NCBI RefSeq assembly: GCF_008632955.1
Contig: NZ_CP043959.1
Span: forward strand, 4,154,001-4,218,000
From: Streptomyces tendae
GTDB taxonomy: Bacteria > Actinomycetota > Actinomycetes > Streptomycetales > Streptomycetaceae
Direction of reading: 5' to 3'
Length of the DNA: 64,000 bases
This document shows, one piece after another, positions 54,553 through 62,676 of this stretch. The notes under the pieces were generated by a model. That model did no database searches and had not been told where the DNA came from. It saw only the letters and a program-made list of their open reading frames with translations. Made by a program: the position numbers and the translations under genes. Within the stretch, counting starts at the first letter, position 1, and each line of letters starts with the position of its first letter.

Positions 54553-56055
54553 TTGTCCTCTTCCGCTGTGCCCCCTGCCGCGCCGCTGCGCGCGCTGCGC
54601 CCCGACTGGCTGAGCAACCCGAAGGTCTGGCGCACCGAGGTCCTGGCCGGCCTGGTCGTTGCCTTGGCCCTGATCCCGGAGGCGATCTCGTTCTCGATCA
54701 TCGCGGGGGTCGACCCGGCGGTGGGGCTGTTCGCCTCCTTCACCATGGCCGTGGTCATCTCGATCGTCGGTGGCCGCCGAGCGATGATCTCCGCCGCCAC
54801 GGGCGCCGTCGCGCTTGTCATCGCCCCTCTCAACCGTGAGCACGGCCTCGGCCACCTCATCGCCGCCGTGATCCTCGCCGGTGTCATCCAGGTCGTGCTC
54901 GGCGTGCTCGGCGTGGCAAAGCTCATGCGGTTCATTCCCCGCTCGGTGATGGTCGGCTTCGTCAACGCCCTCGCCATTCTGATCTTCATGGCCCAGGTCC
55001 CCGAGATGAGGAACGTCCCCTGGGCGGTGTATCCGCTGATCATCGGCGGTCTGGCCCTGATGGTGCTCTTCCCCAGGATCACCACTGTGATCCCGGCTCC
55101 GCTGCTCTCCATCGTCATCCTCACTGCCATCACCGTCGGCGCGGCCATCGCCGTGCCGACCGTCGGCGACAAGGGCGAACTCCCTTCCTCCCTGCCGGTT
55201 CCCGGCTTGCCGGACGTGCCGTTCACCCTCGACACCCTGACGACGATCGCCCCGTACGCCTTCGCGATGGCCCTGGTCGGGCTGATGGAGTCGCTGATGA
55301 CGGCCAAGCTCGTCGACGACATCACCGACACCCACTCGGACAAGACCCGTGAGTCCGTCGGCCAGGGCATCGCCAACATCGTCACCGGCTTCTTCGGCGG
55401 CATGGGCGGCTGCGCCATGATCGGCCAGACCATGATCAACGTGAAGGTCTCCGGTGCCCGCACCCGCTTGTCCACCTTCCTCGCCGGCGCCTTCCTGATG
55501 GTGCTGTGCATCGCCTTCGGCCCGGTGGTTTCCGACATCCCCATGGCCGCGCTGGTCGCCGTCATGATCATGGTGTCCTTCGCGACCTTCGACTGGCACT
55601 CCGTCGCCCCCAAGACCCTCAAGCGGATGCCCGCCGGGGAGATCGGCGTCATGGCCATCACCGTCGCAACCGTCGTGGCGACTCACAACCTCGCCATCGG
55701 TGTCGTCCTCGGCTCTGTCACCGCCATGGTCGTCTTCGCCAAGCGGGTCGCCCACCTCGCCGAGGTCACCGCTGTCATCGACCCCGACAACACCACGGTC
55801 GTCTACCGGGTCACCGGCGAGCTGTTCTTCGCCTCCTCCAACGACCTCGTCGGCCAGTTCGACTACGCGAACGACCCGGAGAAGGTCGTCATCGACCTGA
55901 GTGCCGCCCACATCTGGGACGCCTCCTCAGTCGCCGCCCTGGACGCGATCGGAAGCAAATATGCCCAGCGCGGCAAGAGCGTGGAGATCATCGGCCTGAA
56001 CGACCCCAGCGCCGACCTCCACGGCAAGCTCACCGGCGAACTCACCAGCCACTGA
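54553..56055 (+). CDS. SulP-family anion transporter with STAS domain
   Basis: 500 aa from TTG 54553; GTG 54568 is an alternative, and neither has a strong ribosome site. The transmembrane domain (about 20-390, 12-14 helices) starts WRTEVLAGLVVALALIPEAI and contains the family stretches GGRRAMISAATGAVALVIAP and GGMGGCAMIGQTMINVKVSG. The C-terminal STAS domain (about 415-495) reads TTVVYRVTGELFFASSNDLV and VIDLSAAHIWDASSVAALDA. SulP proteins move sulfate, bicarbonate or related anions with sodium or protons. It is probably regulated by the divergent MerR. Confidence 0.9.
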   Translation: MSSSAVPPAAPLRALRPDWLSNPKVWRTEVLAGLVVALALIPEAISFSIIAGVDPAVGLFASFTMAVVISIVGGRRAMISAATGAVALVIAPLNREHGLGHLIAAVILAGVIQVVLGVLGVAKLMRFIPRSVMVGFVNALAILIFMAQVPEMRNVPWAVYPLIIGGLALMVLFPRITTVIPAPLLSIVILTAITVGAAIAVPTVGDKGELPSSLPVPGLPDVPFTLDTLTTIAPYAFAMALVGLMESLMTAKLVDDITDTHSDKTRESVGQGIANIVTGFFGGMGGCAMIGQTMINVKVSGARTRLSTFLAGAFLMVLCIAFGPVVSDIPMAALVAVMIMVSFATFDWHSVAPKTLKRMPAGEIGVMAITVATVVATHNLAIGVVLGSVTAMVVFAKRVAHLAEVTAVIDPDNTTVVYRVTGELFFASSNDLVGQFDYANDPEKVVIDLSAAHIWDASSVAALDAIGSKYAQRGKSVEIIGLNDPSADLHGKLTGELTSH

Positions 56056-56109
56056 GTTCAGCCCGGCAGAACCCGAAGGGTTCCGGCCCCGGCTGCGGAC
56101 GGGCTCTCC

Positions 56110-56142
56110 GCCGAACGGAGCCGGATGAGGAGTCCGTTCGGC
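56110..56142. terminator. Bidirectional hairpin between sulP and lysR
   Basis: GCCGAACGGA at 56110-56119 pairs perfectly with TCCGTTCGGC at 56133-56142 around a 13-base loop, immediately before the lysR stop codon and 54 bp past the sulP stop. A smaller hairpin (GAACCC/GGGTTC at 56069-56083) precedes it. Confidence 0.7.
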
Positions 56143-56143
56143 C

Positions 56144-57094
56144 TCACGCCGATGCCACGTACCGGGCCGCACTGGCAACAGCCTTGATCAGCGGCTCAGT
56201 ACGGTTGCTCCTCAGCCAGGCGAGCCCGGCCGCGGAGGGAGGCAGGTCCGTGACCTCGACGTAGCTCACGCCAGGGCGCGGGAAGAGGTCGCGGGCGGCG
56301 GCCGGCAGGAAGCACATGCCTTCGCCCTGGGCGACGAGATGGAGCAGTCCCTCCACGTCCGAGGCGACCGGTCCGTAGCGGACCGGGGTGCCGCCGGGTC
56401 GGGGGTCCACGGCCCAGAAGTTCCACCACACCCGCGGCACCTGGGGCGGTACGTCGATCACCGGACGGTCCGCCAGCTGCGCAAGGGTGATGGGTGCCCG
56501 GCCCGCGAGCGGGTCGCTCGCCGGCAGACAGGCCAACCGGTCCTCCAAGGCGAGTTGTTGCACCTCGATGCCGTCGGGCACCGGTGGCCGCAGGAAGACC
56601 ACGTCGATGTCATGGCGGAACAAGGCGTCGAAATGGTCGGCGAAATGGAGGCTGCGCACGTCGATCTGGACCCGCGGGTGCCGCTCGTGCAGCAGACCCA
56701 GGACCGCCCGGGTGTAGGGCATGGCTGCCTCGGCCCCGATCGTGCCCACCACGAGCCGGCCCGTGAGCCGGCGCGCCTGCATCGAGGCGCTGTGGCTCAG
56801 CCGGTCCATGGCCGTCACCACGTCCCGCGCGTCCGCCAGCAGCACCTTCCCCTGCGGCGTGAGAGTGACGGTCCGGCTGGAGCGGTCGAACAACTGGACA
56901 CCGAGGCGCCGTTCGAGGTCTTTGATCTGCTGGCTCAGGGCCGACTGTGTGATGAAGAGGCGGGCGGCGGCGCGGGAGAAGTGGAGTTCCTCCGCCAGAG
57001 CGACGAACAGCCGCAGTTGGTGCGCACTCGGTGTTCGTGGATCGGGACCCGTCGGTGCTCCAGCCCCGGAGACCGTTCCGCCAGCAACCATCAT
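56144..57094 (-). CDS. LysR-family transcriptional regulator, paralog of the one at 18720
   Basis: 316 aa from ATG 57094 (AAAGGATTC upstream). Winged helix at residues 22-80 (QLRLFVALAEELHFSRAAAR, LFITQSALSQQIKDLERRLG) and LysR effector domain to the end (LVVGTIGAEAAMPYTRAVLG, VDPRPGGTPVRYGPVASDVE, MCFLPAAARDLFPRPGVSYV). It is close to the LysR at 18720 over its full length and has the same genetic arrangement: divergent from a small secreted-protein gene (57262). The ligand is unknown. Confidence 0.85.
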   Translation of the reverse strand: MMVAGGTVSGAGAPTGPDPRTPSAHQLRLFVALAEELHFSRAAARLFITQSALSQQIKDLERRLGVQLFDRSSRTVTLTPQGKVLLADARDVVTAMDRLSHSASMQARRLTGRLVVGTIGAEAAMPYTRAVLGLLHERHPRVQIDVRSLHFADHFDALFRHDIDVVFLRPPVPDGIEVQQLALEDRLACLPASDPLAGRAPITLAQLADRPVIDVPPQVPRVWWNFWAVDPRPGGTPVRYGPVASDVEGLLHLVAQGEGMCFLPAAARDLFPRPGVSYVEVTDLPPSAAGLAWLRSNRTEPLIKAVASAARYVASA

Positions 57095-57261
57095 GAATCC
57101 TTTATTGATCAGTTTTCATCTCGCATGGACGTAAGCAATGACATGCACCGAGTGAGGGTGGAAGGCTCGATCCGAAGCGACGCCCCGTGCAACCCACTGG
57201 TTCCGTGGGGCCTTCCGACCATCGCTGCGACCATCACTTTCTCGACAACGGGGGCCGAGAC

Positions 57262-57762
57262 ATGTCCGTGAGAAGAGGGGTGGCGATACTCGCCGCCCTC
57301 CTGGCCGTACTGTTCAGCGCGGGCGCCGTTCAGGCGTCGACGCCGCAGACCGACCACACGATCCGTGCGACGCCGAGCGCATCCCGCGGGATCAATGCGG
57401 CGCATCCCGCGCCCCAGGCATCGTGCACCGCCCGCAACGTCAGCCACTACGACGCGTGGACCGGGCGCACCTGGTCGCGGGACTGGGTGTGCGGCAACCG
57501 GGCCGGAGCCCCGCTGTACGGCTGCGCCAGCTTCATAGCGGCGTGCCCGGTGATCGGCTGGATCGACACCTCGTCGAGCTGGTTCGTGTGCTGGGGCAGG
57601 GGCGCCTGGCACGACGGCGGCAACAATGTCTGGTACTACACCATGGGGGACCGCGTCGCTCCCGGCCAGGAGGTGCAGCACGCATGGGGATTCGTCCCCG
57701 CCGTGGACGTGTGGACGTCGACCGACCCCTGGCCCGGCATGACGGAGTGCAACATCCCGTAG
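57262..57762 (+). CDS. Secreted six-cysteine protein, divergent from lysR
   Basis: 166 aa from ATG 57262. Sec signal RRGVAILAALLAVLFSAGAV, cleaved near VQA-ST at residue 25. The mature region has six cysteines (SCTARNVSHYDAW, WVCGNR, LYGCASF, AACPVIGW, FVCWGRG, TECNIP) and many Trp/Tyr, consistent with a compact disulfide-rich beta fold of SH3-like size. It may bind the cell wall or a carbohydrate. It is the first of three plus-strand secreted-protein genes (57262, 57923, 59179). Confidence 0.7.
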   Translation: MSVRRGVAILAALLAVLFSAGAVQASTPQTDHTIRATPSASRGINAAHPAPQASCTARNVSHYDAWTGRTWSRDWVCGNRAGAPLYGCASFIAACPVIGWIDTSSSWFVCWGRGAWHDGGNNVWYYTMGDRVAPGQEVQHAWGFVPAVDVWTSTDPWPGMTECNIP

Positions 57763-57922
57763 GCCGCCCGGCAGTCGCCACCAGGGCACTCCGCCCGGCA
57801 CCGCACGCGTCCGGCACGAAGACTCCTCGCCAGGGTGTCACCGTGCCGGACAGCGCGACGCCCGCTCCGGACGCGCCCACCCCTCATCGCGTTCCCACTC
57901 ATCACCGAGGACCCGTCACGAC

Positions 57923-59149
57923 ATGCTCCTTACCTCACGCCACTCCCCCACCCGGTCCCGCCGGACCCCTCACCGCACGCTCGCCGCAGCCGCGGTTCTC
58001 CTCTCCCTCGCGTTCATCTGCGCGGCACTCCCGCACTCAGGTGCGGCAGCGGCGGGTCCGAGGACGGCGGACGACAGGCAGTCGGCCGCACCGCGAAGCC
58101 CTCAGGTGCCCGCCGGCGTCACAGCCGGCGTAGCGGTGTTCGACCGGCAGGCCGGCACCTTCACCGAGCAGCTCAACGCGTCGGCCACCTTTCGCTCCGC
58201 CTCCGTCGTCAAACTCCTGCTGGCTCTCGACTTCCTGTGGAACCGCAGTCCCGCCGGCATCCCGGACGCCGACCGTGCCCGGCTGGACGCCATGCTCCGC
58301 AGCAGCCAGGACAGTGCCGCCAACCACTACTGGTCGACCTACGGGGGACCCTCGATCGTCGACCGCATGATCACGCGTCTCGGGCTCGTCGACACGGCGC
58401 GGCCTCCGGCGGGATACGAGGGCTACTGGGGCTACACGGCCCTCTCCGCCCGCGACACGGTCAAGATCTACCGCCACATCCTGGAAACCGCCCCCGCCGA
58501 TGTGCGCGACTTCATCATGCAGCGTCTGCGCCAGTCGACCCGGTGCGCCTCCGACTCCTTCGACCAGCACTTCGGCATCGCCGCCTCCTTCAACCGGCCG
58601 TGGGCCGTCAAGCAGGGCTGGTCAGCCTATTCCGCGAAGGGCACCTGCGGCCCGGACAGCAGCACCCCGGCCCGTACGCAGTCCGGCTCCGTCCCTGACG
58701 CCGCTGGGGCCGCGGGTGTCGACCTGACCCGGCCGGCGCTGCACACGACCGGCACCGTCGGAAGCGGTGACCGGTCGATCGTCGCCGTCCTCACCCTGCA
58801 CCCGGACGGCACCTCCTACGGCAAGGCCTATACCGACCTCGGCCGGCTGACCCGTTCCTTGAACGTTCCCGGCGGCACGGCACCGACGGGCTCGTGGTAC
58901 GGAACGTGGGGGTCGGATGTCGCGGTCCGCAAGGACCCGGCACTCGGGGACAACCTGCTGACCCGGCTCCCGGCCGGCGTGGAAGTGCTGGTGGGCTGCC
59001 AGAAGAAGGGCCAGGTCGTCTCCGTCCCGCCGTACACCAACGACTGGTGGGCGTATCTGCCGCAGTACGGGGGCTACGTCACCAACATCTACATCAGCCA
59101 TCCGGACAACCAGCTGCCCGACGTTCCGCTGTGCACCGAACAGCACTGA
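57923..59149 (+). CDS. Secreted serine-beta-lactamase-like hydrolase with SH3-like C-terminus
   Basis: 408 aa from ATG 57923. Sec signal TLAAAAVLLSLAFICAALPH, cleavage near residue 43. The penicillin-binding fold covers residues 60-310: SxxK in FRSASVVKLLLALDFLW, a variant of the SDN loop (SQDSAANHYWSTYGG), and KxG in WAVKQGWSAY where KTG is usual. Residues 325-400 form an SH3-like tail (DVAVRKDPALGDNLLTRLPA, WWAYLPQYGGYVTNIYI, PDVPLC). The tail is like that of the NlpC/P60 protein at 16581. It may act as a peptidoglycan-directed peptidase or beta-lactamase-like enzyme; substrate unknown. Confidence 0.75.
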   Translation: MLLTSRHSPTRSRRTPHRTLAAAAVLLSLAFICAALPHSGAAAAGPRTADDRQSAAPRSPQVPAGVTAGVAVFDRQAGTFTEQLNASATFRSASVVKLLLALDFLWNRSPAGIPDADRARLDAMLRSSQDSAANHYWSTYGGPSIVDRMITRLGLVDTARPPAGYEGYWGYTALSARDTVKIYRHILETAPADVRDFIMQRLRQSTRCASDSFDQHFGIAASFNRPWAVKQGWSAYSAKGTCGPDSSTPARTQSGSVPDAAGAAGVDLTRPALHTTGTVGSGDRSIVAVLTLHPDGTSYGKAYTDLGRLTRSLNVPGGTAPTGSWYGTWGSDVAVRKDPALGDNLLTRLPAGVEVLVGCQKKGQVVSVPPYTNDWWAYLPQYGGYVTNIYISHPDNQLPDVPLCTEQH

Positions 59150-59178
59150 TTCCGGATGTCCCGGAAAAAGGAGTGACG

Positions 59179-59676
59179 ATGTCGCGTACCAGGCGTTCCA
59201 CCCTCGGTGTGGTGGCTGCCTTCCTGTGGGTGCTGGCGTCCGCCTTCGCGTCGGCTCCGGCCCACGCAGGCCCGGACACGCCCCGCGAAGACGGCAGCCT
59301 CATCATGATCATGCCTCCGGCGCCCCGGGAAACCACCGCCTCCTCCTCGCGCGCCGTGGCGGCCGTCTCCCCCACGGTGTCCCCGGCCGCCGACTACGTC
59401 CACACGACGTCGGGCAACCCCGTCGAGTGCACCTCTGGCAACCTGTGCGCCGGCGTATGGGACCCCGCCGTGGGCAAGTACAAGGTCTTCTTCCTCTACC
59501 GGTGCGCCCAGTACTCCCTGTCGTACTGGAACGGCGTGGGCCAGGCCGTGAACAACCAGGTCGGCGCCGCCGCCTTCTTCTACGGCCAGAACGGACAGGT
59601 GCTGGACGTCGCCCTGCCGGAGAACAGGCCCTTCACGTACGACTGGACGCCGGTGTGGTCCATCCGCAACTGCTGA
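59179..59676 (+). CDS. Small secreted protein with two cysteine pairs
   Basis: 165 aa from ATG 59179 (AAAGGAG upstream). A Sec signal (STLGVVAAFLWVLASAFASA) is followed by a Pro/Ser-rich linker, then a C-terminal domain of about 95 residues: GNPVECTSGNLCAGVWDPAV, YKVFFLYRCAQYSLSYWNGV, AAAFFYGQNGQVLDVALPEN and a final WSIRNC. The two Cys at the start, one in YRCAQY and the last could form disulfides. The 30-bp spacing to the serine hydrolase stop suggests co-transcription. I do not recognise the family; similar domains in Streptomyces are annotated as peptidase-inhibitor-like, from memory. Confidence 0.6.
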   Translation: MSRTRRSTLGVVAAFLWVLASAFASAPAHAGPDTPREDGSLIMIMPPAPRETTASSSRAVAAVSPTVSPAADYVHTTSGNPVECTSGNLCAGVWDPAVGKYKVFFLYRCAQYSLSYWNGVGQAVNNQVGAAAFFYGQNGQVLDVALPENRPFTYDWTPVWSIRNC

Positions 59677-59879
59677 GGAACGCACACCGGCCACGTCCGC
59701 CGACCTCGCCAACGACTGCGTCGGATGCGGCGCAGCCGGGCTGAAGCACCGCCGGGGTACCGACGGTCGGCGCGGTTCCTGTCGCCATCGGCACGGACCG
59801 GGCCGTCCCCGCTCAGCTCGATGTGTGGCCCCTGCCCTGGTACGGGCGGGGGCCGCTCTCTGACGCACGCCCGCACCTG

Positions 59880-60235
59880 ACTCGCGGCATCGCTGCCGGC
59901 GGACCTGCGTACGACTACCCGATCTACGCCGCAGGCAGCGGCGGCACCGAACCGGGCGTTCCCCGGAGCGGCTGAGTCCGCCCACCCGCTCGCCGGCCTG
60001 GGGGAGGCCCAGGGGCTGCGGGCAGTCCTCGCCGTCAGGCCCGCGGCGGCCCCAGTGACGGTGGTCGGCGCCGGTCCCACCGGCAGCGGGACCGGCGCCG
60101 AGTTGGCGGAGGCGGGCCGCCGGGTAACCTCGGGTGTGCGGCGGTGTTCTCGGACCGTGCCTGCGCACCCGGGGCGGCGCTTGGTCGCCGAGCATCTGGC
60201 CGCCACATGCCTGGACCTCGCAGCCCGAAGGTCAC
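59880..60235 (+). pseudogene. Remnant of an NAD(P)/FAD-dependent oxidoreductase
   Basis: Plus-strand residues YDYPIYAAGSGGTEPGVP, then after a shift LAGLGEAQGLRAVLAVRPA and PVTVVGAGPTGSGTGAELAE with AGRRVT resemble the middle of NADH-dehydrogenase-type flavoproteins: the AAGS anchor and the second GxGxxG Rossmann motif (GAGPTGSGTG). The parts before and after are missing or out of frame. It is a second oxidoreductase remnant besides the one at the left edge. Confidence 0.5.
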
Positions 60236-60708
60236 ATGGCCTGACGGCCGGCGGCGGCCTCGCCGGGGTCGTCGGCGAGCACGAGGGTCGCGGTGATCCG
60301 CTTGCCCACCGGCTCCCGGTGAACGCTGACGGTCTCGGACACCGCCGTCACGATTTCCAGGCCGTGCTGACCGACCCGCTCCGGGTCGGCCGCCTGGACC
60401 GACGGCTGCGCGGTGCTGCTGTCCCACACACTGATCCGGACAGCCCCGTCGATGATCTCCAGATCCAGCAGGCACGGGCCGGGCGCGTACTTACGGGCGT
60501 TGGTCACGAGCTCACTCACCACCAGCTGCGCCATGCCCATCGCCCGCTTCGACACCGGCAGCCCATGCTCGACCTGCACAGACGTGAGGAAGTCGCGGGC
60601 CAGGTCACGGGCTTCTGCGATCTCCGCACTGCCCTCGAACGCCGCGGAGGCCGCGATCGGACGGTCCCCCAGCGGCTCCTGGCCCTCGTTCGGGACAGCA
60701 GCATCCAT
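60232..60708 (-). CDS. ATP-binding RsbW-like anti-sigma/kinase protein
   Basis: 158 aa from ATG 60708. The GHKL fold is present: N-box GMAQLVVSELVTNARKYAP (Glu and Asn binding Mg-ATP), DGAVRISVWDSSTA as the G1 region, and ERVGQHGLEIVTAVSETVSV as the G2 region. The length fits the HATPase_c_2 group to which the Streptomyces RsbW-like single-domain proteins belong. Such proteins bind sigma factors or phosphorylate anti-anti-sigma factors. The partner is not encoded next to it. It could affect stress or developmental gene expression. Confidence 0.8.
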   Translation of the reverse strand: MDAAVPNEGQEPLGDRPIAASAAFEGSAEIAEARDLARDFLTSVQVEHGLPVSKRAMGMAQLVVSELVTNARKYAPGPCLLDLEIIDGAVRISVWDSSTAQPSVQAADPERVGQHGLEIVTAVSETVSVHREPVGKRITATLVLADDPGEAAAGRQAM

Positions 60709-61273
60709 CAACCCGCCTCACTTCCGAAGCGCCGAGCAGTACCCAACCCGGCTACCCGGAAACGTCGCGGCACCACACGCCAGGAGCTCTGTTTCGGAAT
60801 TTCCTTGCGGCTGTTCCGACCTGGGCAAAGTCGAAGGGGTACGGCAGGCATGAACGAGCGGACCAGGCAGTGCCGCTTCCCACCCACCACGCCAGCGTAC
60901 TGTTTGTGATCACACGCTAACCTGCGCCCCGCCTTCGCGACATCGTGCCCCACGACCAAGTCGTGGGGACCTCGATCCACGGCGAACACACCCCTCGCGG
61001 CGGTCACAGACTGCGGAACGCACCATGTTCCAGTGGGCGTTCGGCACGCTGCACGATCCCGTCTCTCGCTCCTGCTACGGCAAATGGCGCACCAGGGGAA
61101 AGATTCACCCACAGGCACTTCTCCGCCTGGCCCGCCGACGGATCATCGTGCTGTTCGCCAGGCTGCGGAACGCGGCGCGCGGCGATTTCCACCCAGTCGC
61201 CTGGACCTCGTCGCATGGACACGGCCGCGCGTTCCCCCGGCGGCTGACACAGTGCGTGAAGGACGTCAGCAGG
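60709..61273. other. Stretch without a confident gene
   Basis: About 565 bases upstream of the RsbW-like gene. Frames on both strands are Arg-rich with weak coding character. The promoter of the RsbW-like gene should lie in the left 100 bases. Confidence 0.4.
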
Positions 61274-61429
61274 TCAGCGTTTCGACATCTCGGCCCACAC
61301 ACGGGCGGCCATTGCCTCGGCCTCGTCCTGCGGTGTCCCCGCCCGCACCAAGATGATCCCGCGGGACTGGTCTGGGAATGTGACCTCCCGCATTGCCATA
61401 CCCAACGGGCTCGTCGGATTGTCCGACAT
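61274..61429 (-). CDS. 51-aa conserved small protein
   Basis: A 51-codon gene that a 60-aa length cutoff would miss. It starts at ATG 61429 directly behind GGGAGGCGCC, one of the strongest ribosome sites in the window. Residues 12-33 (MAMREVTFPDQSRGIILVRA) form two beta strands. The C-terminal helix (DEAEAMAARVWAEMSKR) is amphipathic. The compact order beta-beta-alpha resembles small Streptomyces hypothetical proteins, but no function is known. Coding nature is supported by the start context and codon use. Confidence 0.65.
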   Translation of the reverse strand: MSDNPTSPLGMAMREVTFPDQSRGIILVRAGTPQDEAEAMAARVWAEMSKR

Positions 61430-61695
61430 GGCGCCTCCCTTCGGCGGCTGGCGCCCACATTAGAGGGATGCCGCCCGGAGGACGAGCACCCTCGTCCAGA
61501 CGAGGGACAGCCCCGGGTTGCAGACGGTTGAGGTCGGACGGGAACCGTGCAGCTCTGCAGCACGGTTCCGGTGGGGGCATCCCTAACCGCCCAACACAGT
61601 TGAGCTCAGCGGAGAACCTGGTTCATCACTGAGCTGGATCCGCGTCGCTGGTGCCACGTCGTGGCAAGATGGGCGCATGCTGATGCGAAAGGGCG

Positions 61696-62106
61696 ATGCC
61701 GCGTAGGCCTCCCAAGGCCGTCCGTGCGCAACGGTGGCGGCCACAGTGGCAGTATCCGGTGCTGAAGGTGCGCGGTGTCTCCGCGCGGACTCGTGCAGCG
61801 ATCCGGCGGGTCGAAGACCAGCAGATGTGGCCCAACGCGGTTGCTCACGCCCTTTCGCGCGTCGAGTGGGCTTTCCAGCAGCCTGGACGCTACCTGGACG
61901 CCTCCGCCTTCGACTCGCCGGGAGTTGGAGACGCTCGCGATGATCTCGAGTGGGCCATGCGGCACCTTCCTCCGGGAGCGCGACGGGACTTGGCGCGACT
62001 CCTCACACGCATGGATGCCGAGCTGGAGCGCCGGACCTTGCCGGATCCCCACCTCATCGAATCAACGGTGGGCGGCTGGTGGTGGACCAGGATGCGGGAC
62101 CTCTGA
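61696..62106 (+). CDS. Hypothetical helical protein
   Basis: 136 aa from ATG 61696 (AAAGGG upstream). Basic N-terminus (MPRRPPKAVRAQRWRPQWQY), then helices RTRAAIRRVEDQQMWPNAVA and VGDARDDLEWAMRHLPPGAR with LARLLTRMDAELERRTLPDP and an aromatic tail GGWWWTRMRDL. No family is recognised and there are no catalytic residues. The composition is consistent with a real small cytosolic protein. Confidence 0.55.
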   Translation: MPRRPPKAVRAQRWRPQWQYPVLKVRGVSARTRAAIRRVEDQQMWPNAVAHALSRVEWAFQQPGRYLDASAFDSPGVGDARDDLEWAMRHLPPGARRDLARLLTRMDAELERRTLPDPHLIESTVGGWWWTRMRDL

Positions 62107-62278
62107 CGGATACACGCCCCCGTGCTCCTCCTTCCTGCGGCGAGCACCCCTTCTCTCGAACTCTCCATCGTTCGTGAGGGCCGGCACCGGCTGGCGCGTG
62201 CCGATGAGAACGGAACTTGGTGGTTGTGTTCGGCATCGGCGGGTGGCTGGGAGTGGAGCCGGAACGACGGGACAGCCC

Positions 62279-62638
62279 TCAGCTCCGCTCCTCACCGTCG
62301 AGCGAATCGAGGCCCTCCTCCCAGCGTTGCCGGCGTTCGTCCTCGGGCTGCTCCCACCAAGGGGTGCCGCGCTCCCCCAGCGCGATCTTTGCCCGGTTCA
62401 CCCGTGCACGCGCTGCCCGCTCGCCCTGTTCGTCGCCCGCGGCCGTCGCTGCGCGCACCGCACGGCGCGCCGCCATGAGGTGATGTCGGAGACGAGCCGC
62501 GATCTCCTCGGGGACGGAGGGATCCGTCGCCCTCCACTTCCTCCCCCGAACGACGATGTGGTGCCCGTCGGGGGTCCGCTCCGGTGACTGGTGTGCGTCC
62601 ACACCGTCGGCCTGCCCGGTACGGCCCCGGGAGAACAC
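62279..62638 (-). CDS. Conserved small actinobacterial protein of unknown function
   Basis: About 119 aa from GTG 62638; the ribosome site is weak and a GTG 12 codons downstream is an alternative. The pattern DGHHIVVRGRKWRATDPSVP, AARLRHHLMAARRAVRAATA, NRAKIALGERGTPWWEQPED is one I know from a Streptomyces family often annotated as biopolymer-transporter-like or left unnamed. The trace of a helix-helix-turn (RAARARVNRAKIALGERGTP) suggests nucleic-acid or protein binding. The last 20 residues are acidic. Confidence 0.7.
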   Translation of the reverse strand: MFSRGRTGQADGVDAHQSPERTPDGHHIVVRGRKWRATDPSVPEEIAARLRHHLMAARRAVRAATAAGDEQGERAARARVNRAKIALGERGTPWWEQPEDERRQRWEEGLDSLDGEERS

Positions 62639-62676
62639 GGCTCGTGAGGGTGGTCACGCCGATGGGCGCACGGAGG

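Noticed and set aside
54406..55911. Minus-strand frame of 501 codons opposite sulP
   Set aside because: Asp/His/Gly-rich translation is the antisense image of a membrane protein; the sulP frame has clear membrane helices and a STAS domain.
62122..62478. Plus-strand frame starting GTG 62122
   Set aside because: Only the first 50 residues look protein-like, and it runs antisense into the conserved gene at 62279; no ribosome site was seen.
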